Origin: Clostridia bacterium
GTDB lineage: Bacteria; Bacillota_A; Clostridia; Oscillospirales; CAG-272
Length of the DNA stretch: 7,307 nt
Direction of reading: 5' to 3'
Assembly (NCBI GenBank): GCA_017411885.1
Contig: JAFQPF010000198.1
Span: 1-7,307 of the forward strand
Within the stretch, counting starts at the first letter, position 1. Each line of letters begins with the position of its first letter. Shown piece after piece: positions 1 to 6,817 of this stretch. The translations under genes and the position numbers were made by a program. The notes beneath the pieces were generated by a model, which was given only the letters and a program-made list of their open reading frames with translations, had not been told where the DNA came from and did not search any database.

Positions 1-111
1 GTACACAACGATCCCGAGCACGCGCTTTGCGATGGAGCGCAGTCGCTTCGTCCCGAACAGTTTGACAGCGTTTGCAAGAAGGTCAACAAAATCAGAGAGG
101 CTCTTATATAA
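1..111 (+). CDS. aroF: 3-deoxy-7-phosphoheptulonate (DAHP) synthase, type I-beta, C-terminal fragment
   Basis: The window opens inside this gene: frame 1 is open from the first base to a TAA at 109-111 and gives 36 residues. The stretch VHNDPEHALCDGAQSL followed by a short charged helix is the typical C-terminal end of type I-beta DAHP synthases, whose last barrel segment reads VHxxPExALSDGxQSL. The enzyme condenses phosphoenolpyruvate with erythrose-4-phosphate in the cytosol, the committed step of the shikimate pathway. It lies 21 nt upstream of tyrA on the same strand, so it is probably the first or an early gene of this operon. The catalytic core, any N-terminal ferredoxin-like or chorismate-mutase regulatory domain, and the promoter are outside the window, so its feedback control cannot be judged. 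The symbol is given by family; aroG or aroA(G) would be equally acceptable. Confidence 0.85.
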   Translation, partial: VHNDPEHALCDGAQSLRPEQFDSVCKKVNKIREALI

Positions 112-132
112 GTAACGTATACAGAGGTAAGT

Positions 133-966
133 ATGAAGGTAGGAATTATTGGTCTCGGACTTATCGGCGGCTCTGCCGCAAGGGCGTACAAGACAAACGG
201 CAATCACACCGTATACGCATTCGACACCGACAGCTCAATGCTTGACTTTGCCAAAATGACAGGCGTTGTTGACGAAACGCTTGATGAAAGCAATATAGGA
301 GAATGTGAGCTTATAATACTCGCGCTTTACCCCGAAGCGGCAATAAAATATCTTGAAGCTATGGCAGAGCATATTTCACGCGACGCGATCGTTATTGATT
401 TTTGCGGAACCAAGCGCGAAATATGCAAGGTCGGCTTTGAGCTTGCAAAAAAGCACGGCTTTCTCTTTGTCGGAGGGCATCCTATGGCGGGCACGCAGTT
501 TTCGGGTTACAAAAACAGCCGCGAAAGTATGTTCTACGGTGCAGGTATGGTGATCGTACCGCCCAGACTTGACGATATGGAGATGCTTGAAAATATAAAG
601 GAAAGACTTTCTCCGCTCGGCTTTGGCAAGCTTTCTGTAACAGATGCCGACAAGCACGACAAGCTTATCGCATTTACCTCACAGATGCCGCATATAGTAT
701 CAAACGCATTTATAAAAAGCCCGACAGCAAGCGAGCATTTCGGATTTTCTGCCGGGAGCTACAGAGATATGACAAGAGTCGCGTGGCTTAACCCCTCTAT
801 GTGGACCGAGCTTTTTCTTGAAAACCGCGACAATCTTATAAAGGAAATGGACACGCTTATAAGCGAGCTTGAAAAATACAAGACTGCGCTTGAAGAATGC
901 GACAGTCAGGCGTTATACGACCTGCTTGACGAAGGCAAGCGCAGAAAAACGGAGGTTGACGGATGA
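133..966 (+). CDS. tyrA: Prephenate dehydrogenase (arogenate dehydrogenase possible), lacking CM and ACT domains
   Basis: This 277-residue cytosolic enzyme oxidatively decarboxylates prephenate to 4-hydroxyphenylpyruvate, the Tyr branch. Residues 3-14 form a Rossmann first strand and loop (GLGLIGGS at 7-14), and Asp31 at the end of the second strand (VYAFD) predicts NAD+ preference. The family active-site blocks are present: GGHPMAGT at 114-121 with His116, SQMPH at 183-187 with His187, and GSYRDMTRVAW at 208-218 followed by an all-helical C-terminal domain (PSMWTELFLENRDNL). Length matches the catalytic core only. The protein ends at about residue 277 without the C-terminal ACT domain of Bacillus-type TyrA and without the chorismate mutase domain of enteric T-proteins. 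An AGAGG at 123-127 sits 5 nt before the ATG. The 3' end overlaps aroB by 4 nt. Specificity for prephenate over arogenate is assumed from family and context. Confidence 0.93.
   Translation: MKVGIIGLGLIGGSAARAYKTNGNHTVYAFDTDSSMLDFAKMTGVVDETLDESNIGECELIILALYPEAAIKYLEAMAEHISRDAIVIDFCGTKREICKVGFELAKKHGFLFVGGHPMAGTQFSGYKNSRESMFYGAGMVIVPPRLDDMEMLENIKERLSPLGFGKLSVTDADKHDKLIAFTSQMPHIVSNAFIKSPTASEHFGFSAGSYRDMTRVAWLNPSMWTELFLENRDNLIKEMDTLISELEKYKTALEECDSQALYDLLDEGKRRKTEVDG
951..955 (+). promoter_or_regulatory. Ribosome binding site of aroB, inside the end of tyrA
   Basis: A consensus GGAGG lies 7 nt before the aroB ATG while still inside the tyrA reading frame. Together with the ATGA overlap at 963-966 it supports translational coupling and fixes the aroB start. 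Confidence 0.75.
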
Positions 967-2009
967 TTACTGTTGACGTGAAGGTAGGAAAAGGCTATAA
1001 TATATACATAGGAAAAGGGCTTCTTGACCGCGCAGGCGAGCTTGCGCGTGAGCTTATAAAGCCCTGCACGGCGGCGATAATTACAGACGACAAGGTAGAC
1101 GCGCTTTATTCAGACAGGCTTACAAAAAGTCTTGAGGATGCGGGCTTTAAGACGGTAAAATACGTTTTCGCAAACGGTGAAGCCTCCAAAAATATCACGA
1201 CCTTTGCAAATATACTCGAATTTCTCGCCAAAAATCAGCTTGGACGAAACGACGTGATCTTCGCGCTGGGCGGCGGAGTGGTCGGCGATCTTGCCGGCTT
1301 TTCGGCGGCGTGCTACTTAAGAGGCATAAGATTTATGCAGATACCCACTACCCTGCTTGCCGCGGTCGATTCCTCGGTAGGCGGAAAGACCGGAATTGAT
1401 CTTGAAGCAGGAAAAAATCTTGCCGGCGCGTTTTATCAGCCCGAGATGGTCATATGCGATCCGTCGCTTCTTGACACGCTTGAAAAGAGCGTGTTTGCAG
1501 ACGGTCTTGCCGAAGCTATCAAATACGGCGCGATATACGACGGTGATATGTTTGAATTGACAAGCGCGGACACGCTTGATATTGAGGCGATAATAAAGCG
1601 CTCGGTCGAAATCAAGGCGGACGTGGTGGAAAAGGACGAAAAGGAATCGGGACTTCGTCAGATACTCAACTTCGGCCACACCTTCGGCCACGCGGTCGAA
1701 AAATGCAGTAACTACAAGATCTCTCACGGAAGCGCGGTCGCCATCGGTATGGCTATGATCGCGCGCGGATGCGAAAAGTCAGGCGCAATAGATCCATCCT
1801 ACCGTGAGCTTATAGAAAATATACTGAAAAAGCACTCGCTTCCAATAAGCACGGATTTTAGTGCGGATGAGCTTTTTGAAGCGATGCTATCAGACAAAAA
1901 AAGAAGAAGCGACAATATAACGCTGGTATTGCCGAAAATACCCGGCGAATGTGAGCTTAAGGCTCTTTCGCTCAAGGATGCAAAAAAGCTGCTTGAGGCA
2001 GGCTTATAA
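963..2009 (+). CDS. aroB: 3-dehydroquinate synthase
   Basis: This enzyme converts DAHP to 3-dehydroquinate using NAD+ and a divalent metal (Zn or Co), the second shikimate step, in the cytosol. The 348 residues match the usual bacterial length. The N-terminal nucleotide-binding domain carries GGGVVGDLAGF at 103-113, then PTTLLAAVDSSVGGKTGID at 128-146 with Lys142, and GKN at 150-152. The C-terminal helical domain supplies the metal ligands Glu184 (LAEAIKYG), His239 (NFGHTFGHAVE) and His255 (SHGSAVAIG). Spacing between Lys142, Glu184, His239, His243 and His255 is the same as between the corresponding residues of the characterised Aspergillus AROM domain (K152, E194, H271, H275, H287). The start overlaps the tyrA stop in an ATGA. 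No key residue is missing, so the gene looks fully functional. Confidence 0.97.
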   Translation: MITVDVKVGKGYNIYIGKGLLDRAGELARELIKPCTAAIITDDKVDALYSDRLTKSLEDAGFKTVKYVFANGEASKNITTFANILEFLAKNQLGRNDVIFALGGGVVGDLAGFSAACYLRGIRFMQIPTTLLAAVDSSVGGKTGIDLEAGKNLAGAFYQPEMVICDPSLLDTLEKSVFADGLAEAIKYGAIYDGDMFELTSADTLDIEAIIKRSVEIKADVVEKDEKESGLRQILNFGHTFGHAVEKCSNYKISHGSAVAIGMAMIARGCEKSGAIDPSYRELIENILKKHSLPISTDFSADELFEAMLSDKKRRSDNITLVLPKIPGECELKALSLKDAKKLLEAGL

Positions 2010-2027
2010 AAAGGAAGGAAAGCTTCG

Positions 2028-3293
2028 ATGAAGGTAAGTATAAAGCCGTCAGAACTTGCGGGAAGGATCCGCGCGATAGAATCAAAATCATACGCACACC
2101 GTGCGCTTATCTGCGCCGCCTTTGCAGACAGACCGACAGAGATCGTCTGCGGCTCTCTTTCTGATGATATCGAGGCAACGATAGGCTGCATAAAAGCGCT
2201 TGGCGCAAGCGTTTTACGCGACGGCGACAAGCTGTGGGTAGAGCCTGTCGGAGATATTCCGAAGGATGCCGTGCTTGACTGCAAGGAAAGCGGCTCAACC
2301 TACAGATTTATTCTTCCCTGCGTTTGTATGCGCGGTGCGGACTGCCGCTTCAAGCTCGGCGGAAGGCTTCCTGTCAGACCGATGGACGTTTTCTGGAATC
2401 TTGCCGAAAGACGCGGTATCACGGTCAAGGGCAAGGGCAACGAGATCGTATGCGTAAACGGCAAGCTTACGGGAGATAAATTCAGACTTGTCGGCAACGT
2501 GTCCTCGCAGTATATAAGCGGACTCGCGCTTGCGCTTGGTATGTCGGGCAGGCGCGGAGTCATTGAGATAACGCAGAGCATAGAATCGCTCGGTTACATA
2601 AATATAACTCTTGACGTGATGAGAAGATTCGGTATCAATACCGAGTTTAATGATAACAAGATCATCGTTTACGGTGAAAAAAGATATAAATCCACGGGGC
2701 ATCTTGTAATAGAGGGCGACTGGTCAAATGCCGCATTCTGGCTTTGCTGTGCCGCCGCGCAGGGCTCTGAATTAACCTGTACAGGTCTTAATACCGATTC
2801 AAAGCAGGGCGATATGGCGGTATGCGATATACTTACACGCTTCGGTGCTAAGCTTGAATACACTTCCGACAGCGTGCGCGTGCTTGCGCGTCAGACTCCG
2901 CTTCACGCGATCAGTATCGACGCCCACGACACACCCGATCTTATCCCCGCGCTTGCGGTATGCGCCGTGGCGGCAGAGGGAGAAACGGTTATAACCGGTG
3001 CCGCGCGCCTAAGGCTTAAGGAAAGTGACAGACTTGAAACCGTCACTTTGACAATAAACAAGCTCGGCGGATGTGCAACCGTTACAGAGGACGGTATGAT
3101 AATAAAGGGCTCACGACTTCGTGGCGGAAGCGTTGACGGATGCAACGACCACAGAATTGTAATGATGGCTTCTGTATTATCCTCGTTATGCATAAACGAG
3201 GTTGAAGTTACAGGCGCACAAGCGTGCGAAAAATCCTACCCCGATTTCTTTGACGATTTCAGACATCTTGGCGGAAACGCCGTTATCTCTTAA
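2028..3293 (+). CDS. aroA: 3-phosphoshikimate 1-carboxyvinyltransferase (EPSP synthase)
   Basis: This cytosolic enzyme transfers the enolpyruvyl group of PEP to shikimate-3-phosphate, the sixth shikimate step. The 421 residues fit the two-domain inside-out barrel fold. Recognisable positions, with E. coli numbers in parentheses, are Lys20 (22) and Arg25 (27) in SKSYAHRAL, Gly89 (96) and Arg93 (100) in ESGSTYRF, Arg117 (124) in GRLPVRPM, Ser159-Ser160-Gln161 (169-171) in VSSQY, Asp304 (313) in DTPDLIP, Lys331-Glu332 (340-341) in LKESDRLE, His375-Arg376 (385-386) in CNDHR, and Lys402 (411) in EKSYPDFF. Gly96 is conserved, whereas the place of Pro101 is taken by Phe94; ESGSTxRF is, from memory, a frequent clostridial variant. 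An AAGGAAGGA at 2011-2019 lies 8 nt before the ATG, 18 nt after aroB. All catalytic residues that I can align are present. Confidence 0.96.
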   Translation: MKVSIKPSELAGRIRAIESKSYAHRALICAAFADRPTEIVCGSLSDDIEATIGCIKALGASVLRDGDKLWVEPVGDIPKDAVLDCKESGSTYRFILPCVCMRGADCRFKLGGRLPVRPMDVFWNLAERRGITVKGKGNEIVCVNGKLTGDKFRLVGNVSSQYISGLALALGMSGRRGVIEITQSIESLGYINITLDVMRRFGINTEFNDNKIIVYGEKRYKSTGHLVIEGDWSNAAFWLCCAAAQGSELTCTGLNTDSKQGDMAVCDILTRFGAKLEYTSDSVRVLARQTPLHAISIDAHDTPDLIPALAVCAVAAEGETVITGAARLRLKESDRLETVTLTINKLGGCATVTEDGMIIKGSRLRGGSVDGCNDHRIVMMASVLSSLCINEVEVTGAQACEKSYPDFFDDFRHLGGNAVIS

Positions 3294-3295
3294 AC

Positions 3296-3301
3296 GAAAG
3301 G
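3296..3301 (+). promoter_or_regulatory. Ribosome binding site that decides the aroC start
   Basis: GAAAGG lies 8 nt before the ATG at 3310, in the 16-nt gap after aroA. It favours this start over the in-frame ATG at 3202, which lies deep inside aroA and adds 36 residues with no family match. Confidence 0.65.
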
Positions 3302-3309
3302 CAGAAAAT

Positions 3310-4404
3310 ATGAGTTCATTTTATAACGGCAATATAAAGCTTGCCATCTTCGGACAGTCACATTCGCCTGCTATCGGTGTTGTGATAGACGGTATTCCCG
3401 CGGGCGAGGAGCTTAATATCGATGCTCTTACTGCGTTTCTGGCAAAGCGCTCGGCATCGGGCAATTCTCTCGGCACTACGCGAAAGGAGCCTGACGAGAT
3501 CGAAGTACTGTCGGGAATAGTAAACGGCAAATTCTGCGGCGCGCCCTTTGCGGCGATAATAAAAAACACAAACGTAAAGCCCGGCGATTACAGCGAGTTT
3601 TCAATAAAGCCCCGTCCCGGCCACGCTGATTATACGGCAAGCGTAAAATATAAGGGCAACAGCGATTTTTCGGGCGGCGGACATTTTTCGGGCAGACTGA
3701 CAGCTCCCCTTTGCATCGCCGGCGGTATATGCAAGCAATTACTTGAAAAACGCGGCATATTTATCGGCGCGCACCACGAGCGCATCGGAAATATCACAGA
3801 TACTCGCTTTGATCCGGTAAATATAACGAAAAGCACGCTTGATAAGCTTAACTGCGCAGAGCTTACGACAATAGATCCCGACGCGCAGGTGAAAATGCGA
3901 AAGCTTATAGAAAGCGTGCGCGCTGACAAGGATTCGGTCGGCGGTGTTATCGAATGCGCGGCACTCGGCGTAATGCCGGGGCTTGGTGAGCATATGCTTG
4001 ACGGGCTTGAAAACCGCATTTCGCGCTTAATCTTTGCGATCCCCGGAGTAAAGGGACTCGAATTCGGCGCAGGCTTTGACGCAGCCGCACTTCGCGGAAG
4101 CGAAAACAACGATCCCTTTGCCTACAAGGACGGCAAGGTGGTAACGCTTACAAACAATCACGGCGGAATACTCGGCGGCATAAGCTCGGGTATGCCGATA
4201 ATTTTAAGAGCTGCATTCAAGCCGACTCCCTCGATCTTCAAAGAGCAGGACACGGTCGATCTTTCAAGCGGTGAAAACACGAAGCTGACCATAAAGGGCA
4301 GGCACGATCCCTGCATCGCGGTACGCGCGCTCGCCTGCGTAGAGGCGGCTGTGGCGATAGCTCTTTACGATGCGCTTCTTGATAGTGCAAAAAACAATAT
4401 TTGA
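3310..4404 (+). CDS. aroC: Chorismate synthase
   Basis: This FMN-dependent enzyme removes phosphate from EPSP by anti-1,4-elimination to give chorismate, the last common step. From the ATG at 3310 the protein is 364 residues, normal for the family, and begins MSSFYNGNIKLAIFGQSHS with the first signature and catalytic His18 at once. Further family blocks are KEPDEIEVLSG, RPGHADYT at 102-109 with the second catalytic His105, GGGHFSGRLT at 122-131, NNHGGILGGISSGMPI at 282-297, and GRHDPCIAVRA at 330-340 with Asp333. The GQSHS and GGGHFSGR forms differ from enteric GESHG and GGGRxSAR but agree with the clostridial type as I recall it. An in-frame extension back to 3202 is possible but would overlap aroA by 92 nt. 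The gene ends 10 nt before pheA. FMN reductase activity cannot be judged from sequence. Confidence 0.96.
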   Translation: MSSFYNGNIKLAIFGQSHSPAIGVVIDGIPAGEELNIDALTAFLAKRSASGNSLGTTRKEPDEIEVLSGIVNGKFCGAPFAAIIKNTNVKPGDYSEFSIKPRPGHADYTASVKYKGNSDFSGGGHFSGRLTAPLCIAGGICKQLLEKRGIFIGAHHERIGNITDTRFDPVNITKSTLDKLNCAELTTIDPDAQVKMRKLIESVRADKDSVGGVIECAALGVMPGLGEHMLDGLENRISRLIFAIPGVKGLEFGAGFDAAALRGSENNDPFAYKDGKVVTLTNNHGGILGGISSGMPIILRAAFKPTPSIFKEQDTVDLSSGENTKLTIKGRHDPCIAVRALACVEAAVAIALYDALLDSAKNNI

Positions 4405-4407
4405 GGA
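4403..4407 (+). promoter_or_regulatory. Ribosome binding site of pheA, overlapping the aroC stop codon
   Basis: GAGGA begins inside the aroC TGA (4402-4404) and lies 7 nt before the ATG at 4415. It supports that start rather than the in-frame ATG at 4370 and implies coupling of pheA translation to termination of aroC. Confidence 0.65.
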
Positions 4408-4414
4408 CACGGTT

Positions 4415-5557
4415 ATGGAACTTAAAGACTTAAGAATTAAAATAGACGAAATAGACAAGGAGCTTGTGCGCCTGTTTAAGGAAAGAATGGAAGTATCAAA
4501 AGAAGTCGCACAGTGCAAAAAGGAAAAGGGACTTCCAATATTCGATCCTAAAAGAGAAAGAGAAAAACTTACCTCGGTAGCCGATATGCTCCCGGATGAG
4601 TTCAAGAACTATTCGGATGCGCTTTATTCGCTTCTCTTTGAGCTCAGCCGCGCCTATCAGCGCAAAAATTTAAGCGGCGAAAGCGAGCTTTCAAAAAAGA
4701 TAAGAAAAGCGATCGAGTCCACCCCGAAGGCATTCCCCGAAAGAGCGCTTGTCGCCTGCCAGGGTGTTGAGGGCGCGTTCTCCTTACAGGCGTGCGACAA
4801 AATGTTCAAATACGCCGATGTTATGTATTTCGACTCATTTGAGGGCGTTTTCTCGGCTATCGACAACCGACTTTGCAAATACGGCGTAATCCCGCTTGAA
4901 AACAGCACGGCAGGCTCGGTCAACCGTGTTTACGACCTTATGATGAAGTACGATTTCTTTATCACGCGAAGCGTGCGCGTAAAGGTCGACCACTGCTTGC
5001 TCGCAAACAAGGGTGTCAGACTTGAGGATATAAAAGAGGTATTTTCTCATCCCCACGCGCTTGCTCAGTGCGGCGGTTTTCTTAAAACCCTGCCGGGAGT
5101 CAAGGTAACTCCCTGCGAAAACACCGCTATGGCGGCTAAAATGATATTCGAAAGCAAAAGGACAGACGCGGCGGCGATCTCCTCGGATATATGCTCGGAA
5201 ATCTACGGGCTAAACAGGCTTTGCTCGTCAATTCAGGATACAAGCAACAACTACACGAGATTTATCTGTATTTCCAAGGAGCTTGAAATATATCCGGGTG
5301 CCGAGCGCACAAGTATTATGATGGTGTTAAAGCACCGCCCCGGCGCGCTTTACAGCGTGCTTTCAAGGCTGTACGCTCTCGGAATCAACCTGTTAAAGCT
5401 TGAAAGCCGTCCGCTCCCCAACAGCGATTTTGAATTTATGTTCTATTTCGACCTTGAAACCTCGGTCTATTCAAGCGAATTTGCCGAGCTGTTTAATGAC
5501 ATCGACGATATGTGCATAAAGCTTGGATATCTCGGAAGCTACAATGAGGTAATATGA
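4415..5557 (+). CDS. pheA: Bifunctional chorismate mutase / prephenate dehydratase (P-protein) with ACT domain
   Basis: This 380-residue three-domain cytosolic protein converts chorismate to prephenate and then to phenylpyruvate. Residues 1-86 are an AroQ-type helical chorismate mutase: Arg7, Arg24, Lys35, Asp44, Arg47, Glu48, Ser78 and Gln82 fall where the E. coli P-protein has R11, R28, K39, D48, R51, E52, S84 and Q88. Residues about 110-287 are prephenate dehydratase: ACQGVEGAFS at 114-123, GVIPLENSTAGSVN at 157-170, SHPHALAQC at 211-219, and NNYTRF at 278-283 with the essential Thr281. Residues about 297-378 are an ACT domain with the PGAL (309-312) and ESRP (330-333) motifs that bind Phe in this family, so feedback inhibition by Phe is expected. 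It is the only chorismate mutase visible here and so may also feed TyrA. The start at 4415 is chosen from its RBS and because the mutase domain begins at once. It overlaps aroE by 4 nt. Confidence 0.95.
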   Translation: MELKDLRIKIDEIDKELVRLFKERMEVSKEVAQCKKEKGLPIFDPKREREKLTSVADMLPDEFKNYSDALYSLLFELSRAYQRKNLSGESELSKKIRKAIESTPKAFPERALVACQGVEGAFSLQACDKMFKYADVMYFDSFEGVFSAIDNRLCKYGVIPLENSTAGSVNRVYDLMMKYDFFITRSVRVKVDHCLLANKGVRLEDIKEVFSHPHALAQCGGFLKTLPGVKVTPCENTAMAAKMIFESKRTDAAAISSDICSEIYGLNRLCSSIQDTSNNYTRFICISKELEIYPGAERTSIMMVLKHRPGALYSVLSRLYALGINLLKLESRPLPNSDFEFMFYFDLETSVYSSEFAELFNDIDDMCIKLGYLGSYNEVI

Positions 5558-6777
5558 GTAACAAAAAATTCGGACTTATCGGACGTGTCCTCGCTCACAG
5601 CTTTTCGCCGCAGATCCATTCGCTTTTAGGCGATTACGAATACAAGCTTTACGAAATAGAGCGCGAGGATATCGCAGATTTTTTCAAAAGCTCAGGTCTT
5701 GACGGCTTTAACGTAACGATTCCTTACAAAGAGGACGTTATCCCCTTTTGCGATGAAATTTCAGACAGAGCGCGCCGTATCGGAAGTGTCAACACGGTAA
5801 TAAAGCGCTCTGACGGAAGCTTTTTTGGCGATAACACCGACTATTTCGGCTTTTCTGCCCTGCTCGGTGAGGTAATAAAGCCCGGCAAGGCTTTGATACT
5901 CGGCAGCGGCGGCTCGGCAAAGACGGTGCGCGCCGTGCTTACCGATAAGGGCGATAGCCCGATAATTACGGTATCGCGAAGCTGTGAGGATAATTACACG
6001 AACATTTCAAGGCACTATGATGCTACTCTGATAGTCAACACAACTCCTGTCGGAATGTACCCGAACAACGGCGATTCTCCGCTCTCTCTTGAGGGCTTTG
6101 ACAAATTAAAGCTTGTAATAGACCTTATATACAATCCGTCCTGCACCGCGCTCGTGCTTGATGCAAAAAGGCGCGGTATCGAAGCACGCGGAGGGCTTTT
6201 GATGCTCGCCGCGCAGGGAAAAATGGCAAGCGAGCTTTTCCTTGGCGTGAAGATAGATGACACTCGCTCATATGAGATACGCGACACGCTTGAGCGCGAA
6301 ATGAAGAATATCGTGCTGGTCGGTATGCCGGGAAGCGGAAAATCGTCAATAGGACGCGCTCTTGCGGATAAGGCAGGCAGAGAATTTTTTGACGCAGACG
6401 AGGCTTTTAACGAGCTATACGGCATAAGCGCGGGAGATTTTATAAAAAAAGAAGGCGAAAGCGCCTTCAGAAAAGCGGAAAGTGAAGTTTTGCGCACTCT
6501 TTGCAAGAAAAGCGGATGCGTCATCGCGACAGGCGGCGGCGCGGTTACAATTGAAGCTAACCGCGATATAATGCGGCAAAACGGCACGGTCGTGTTTATC
6601 GACCGCGAAATACACGAGCTTGAAAGCAAGGGCCGTCCGCTTTCACAGGCGTTTGGCGTCGAAAAGCTTTACAACGATCGGATAGATAAATATATTTCCT
6701 TCAGCGATCACCGCTTTGCCGTTCACGGAGTGAAAGAAACGGCAGAGGATATCTACAACGCGCTGATTTCTGGTTAA
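5554..6777 (+). CDS. aroE-aroK: Fused shikimate dehydrogenase – shikimate kinase
   Basis: One uninterrupted 407-residue frame encodes two successive shikimate steps. Residues 1-about 248 are NADP-dependent shikimate dehydrogenase: HSFSP at 15-19, NVTIPYK at 53-59 with catalytic Lys59, GSVNT at 77-81 with Asn80, NTDYFGF at 94-100 with Asp96, the dinucleotide loop LGSGGS at 116-121, SRS at 141-143 in the place of the NADP-preferring NRT motif, and NTTPVGM at 162-168. Residues about 250-407 are shikimate kinase: Walker A GMPGSGKS at 257-264, DAD at 280-282 (Asp282 for shikimate), Arg306 (FRKAE), GGG at 327-329, lid RPL at 361-363, and Arg376-x3-Tyr380-x2-Ser383-Asp384. The kinase spacing Lys263-Asp282-Arg306-GGG is that of the M. 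tuberculosis enzyme. There is almost no linker: the kinase begins at Met250 with MKNIVLVGM. The start is the ATG of an ATGA shared with pheA, with GAGG at 5546-5549, only 4 nt away. Both halves keep their catalytic residues. Confidence 0.94.
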   Translation: MSNKKFGLIGRVLAHSFSPQIHSLLGDYEYKLYEIEREDIADFFKSSGLDGFNVTIPYKEDVIPFCDEISDRARRIGSVNTVIKRSDGSFFGDNTDYFGFSALLGEVIKPGKALILGSGGSAKTVRAVLTDKGDSPIITVSRSCEDNYTNISRHYDATLIVNTTPVGMYPNNGDSPLSLEGFDKLKLVIDLIYNPSCTALVLDAKRRGIEARGGLLMLAAQGKMASELFLGVKIDDTRSYEIRDTLEREMKNIVLVGMPGSGKSSIGRALADKAGREFFDADEAFNELYGISAGDFIKKEGESAFRKAESEVLRTLCKKSGCVIATGGGAVTIEANRDIMRQNGTVVFIDREIHELESKGRPLSQAFGVEKLYNDRIDKYISFSDHRFAVHGVKETAEDIYNALISG

Positions 6778-6788
6778 ACGATATTGTG

Positions 6789-6804
6789 TGCCGCATAAGC
6801 GGCA
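6789..6804 (+). other. Intergenic hairpin before aroQ
   Basis: TGCCGC and GCGGCA form a perfect 6-bp GC-rich inverted repeat with an ATAA loop, in the 40-nt gap between aroE-aroK and aroQ. A run of five T (6813-6817) follows but is 8 nt away and is interrupted by the aroQ ribosome site, so this is not a standard intrinsic terminator. It could be a stabilising or processing element, a weak attenuator, or chance. Confidence 0.4.
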
Positions 6805-6808
6805 GATC

Positions 6809-6812
6809 GGAG
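6809..6812 (+). promoter_or_regulatory. Ribosome binding site that decides the aroQ start
   Basis: GGAG lies 5 nt before the ATG at 6818. It favours that start over the in-frame GTG at 6788, which would place the hairpin inside the coding region and add ten residues absent from the family. Confidence 0.6.
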
Positions 6813-6817
6813 TTTTT

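Noticed and set aside
3202..3309. N-terminal extension of aroC by 36 residues from an in-frame ATG at 3202
   Set aside because: It lies inside aroA, has no ribosome site, and chorismate synthases start close to the FGQSH block; the ATG at 3310 has a good site 8 nt upstream.
3630..4109. 159-codon minus-strand open frame inside aroC (and a similar one at 1799-2284)
   Set aside because: Both are antisense shadows of well-conserved genes, serine/proline-rich with no domain signal.
4370..4414. N-terminal extension of pheA by 15 residues from an ATG at 4370
   Set aside because: It overlaps aroC and has no Shine-Dalgarno sequence; the ATG at 4415 has GAGGA at correct distance and begins directly with the mutase helix.
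6301..6304. ATGA at the SDH-SK junction as a relic of a former stop/start overlap
   Set aside because: ATGAA is a very common gene start (aroA also begins ATGAAG), so the TGA in the shifted frame is not evidence of an earlier overlap.
6015..6629. 204-codon open frame on the minus strand inside aroE-aroK
   Set aside because: It is fully antisense to a gene with intact catalytic motifs and its translation is serine-rich low-information sequence, as expected for the reverse frame of this codon usage.
6788..6817. GTG start adding ten residues to aroQ
   Set aside because: Type II dehydroquinases begin MKILVINGPN as from 6818; the upstream segment is the intergenic hairpin.
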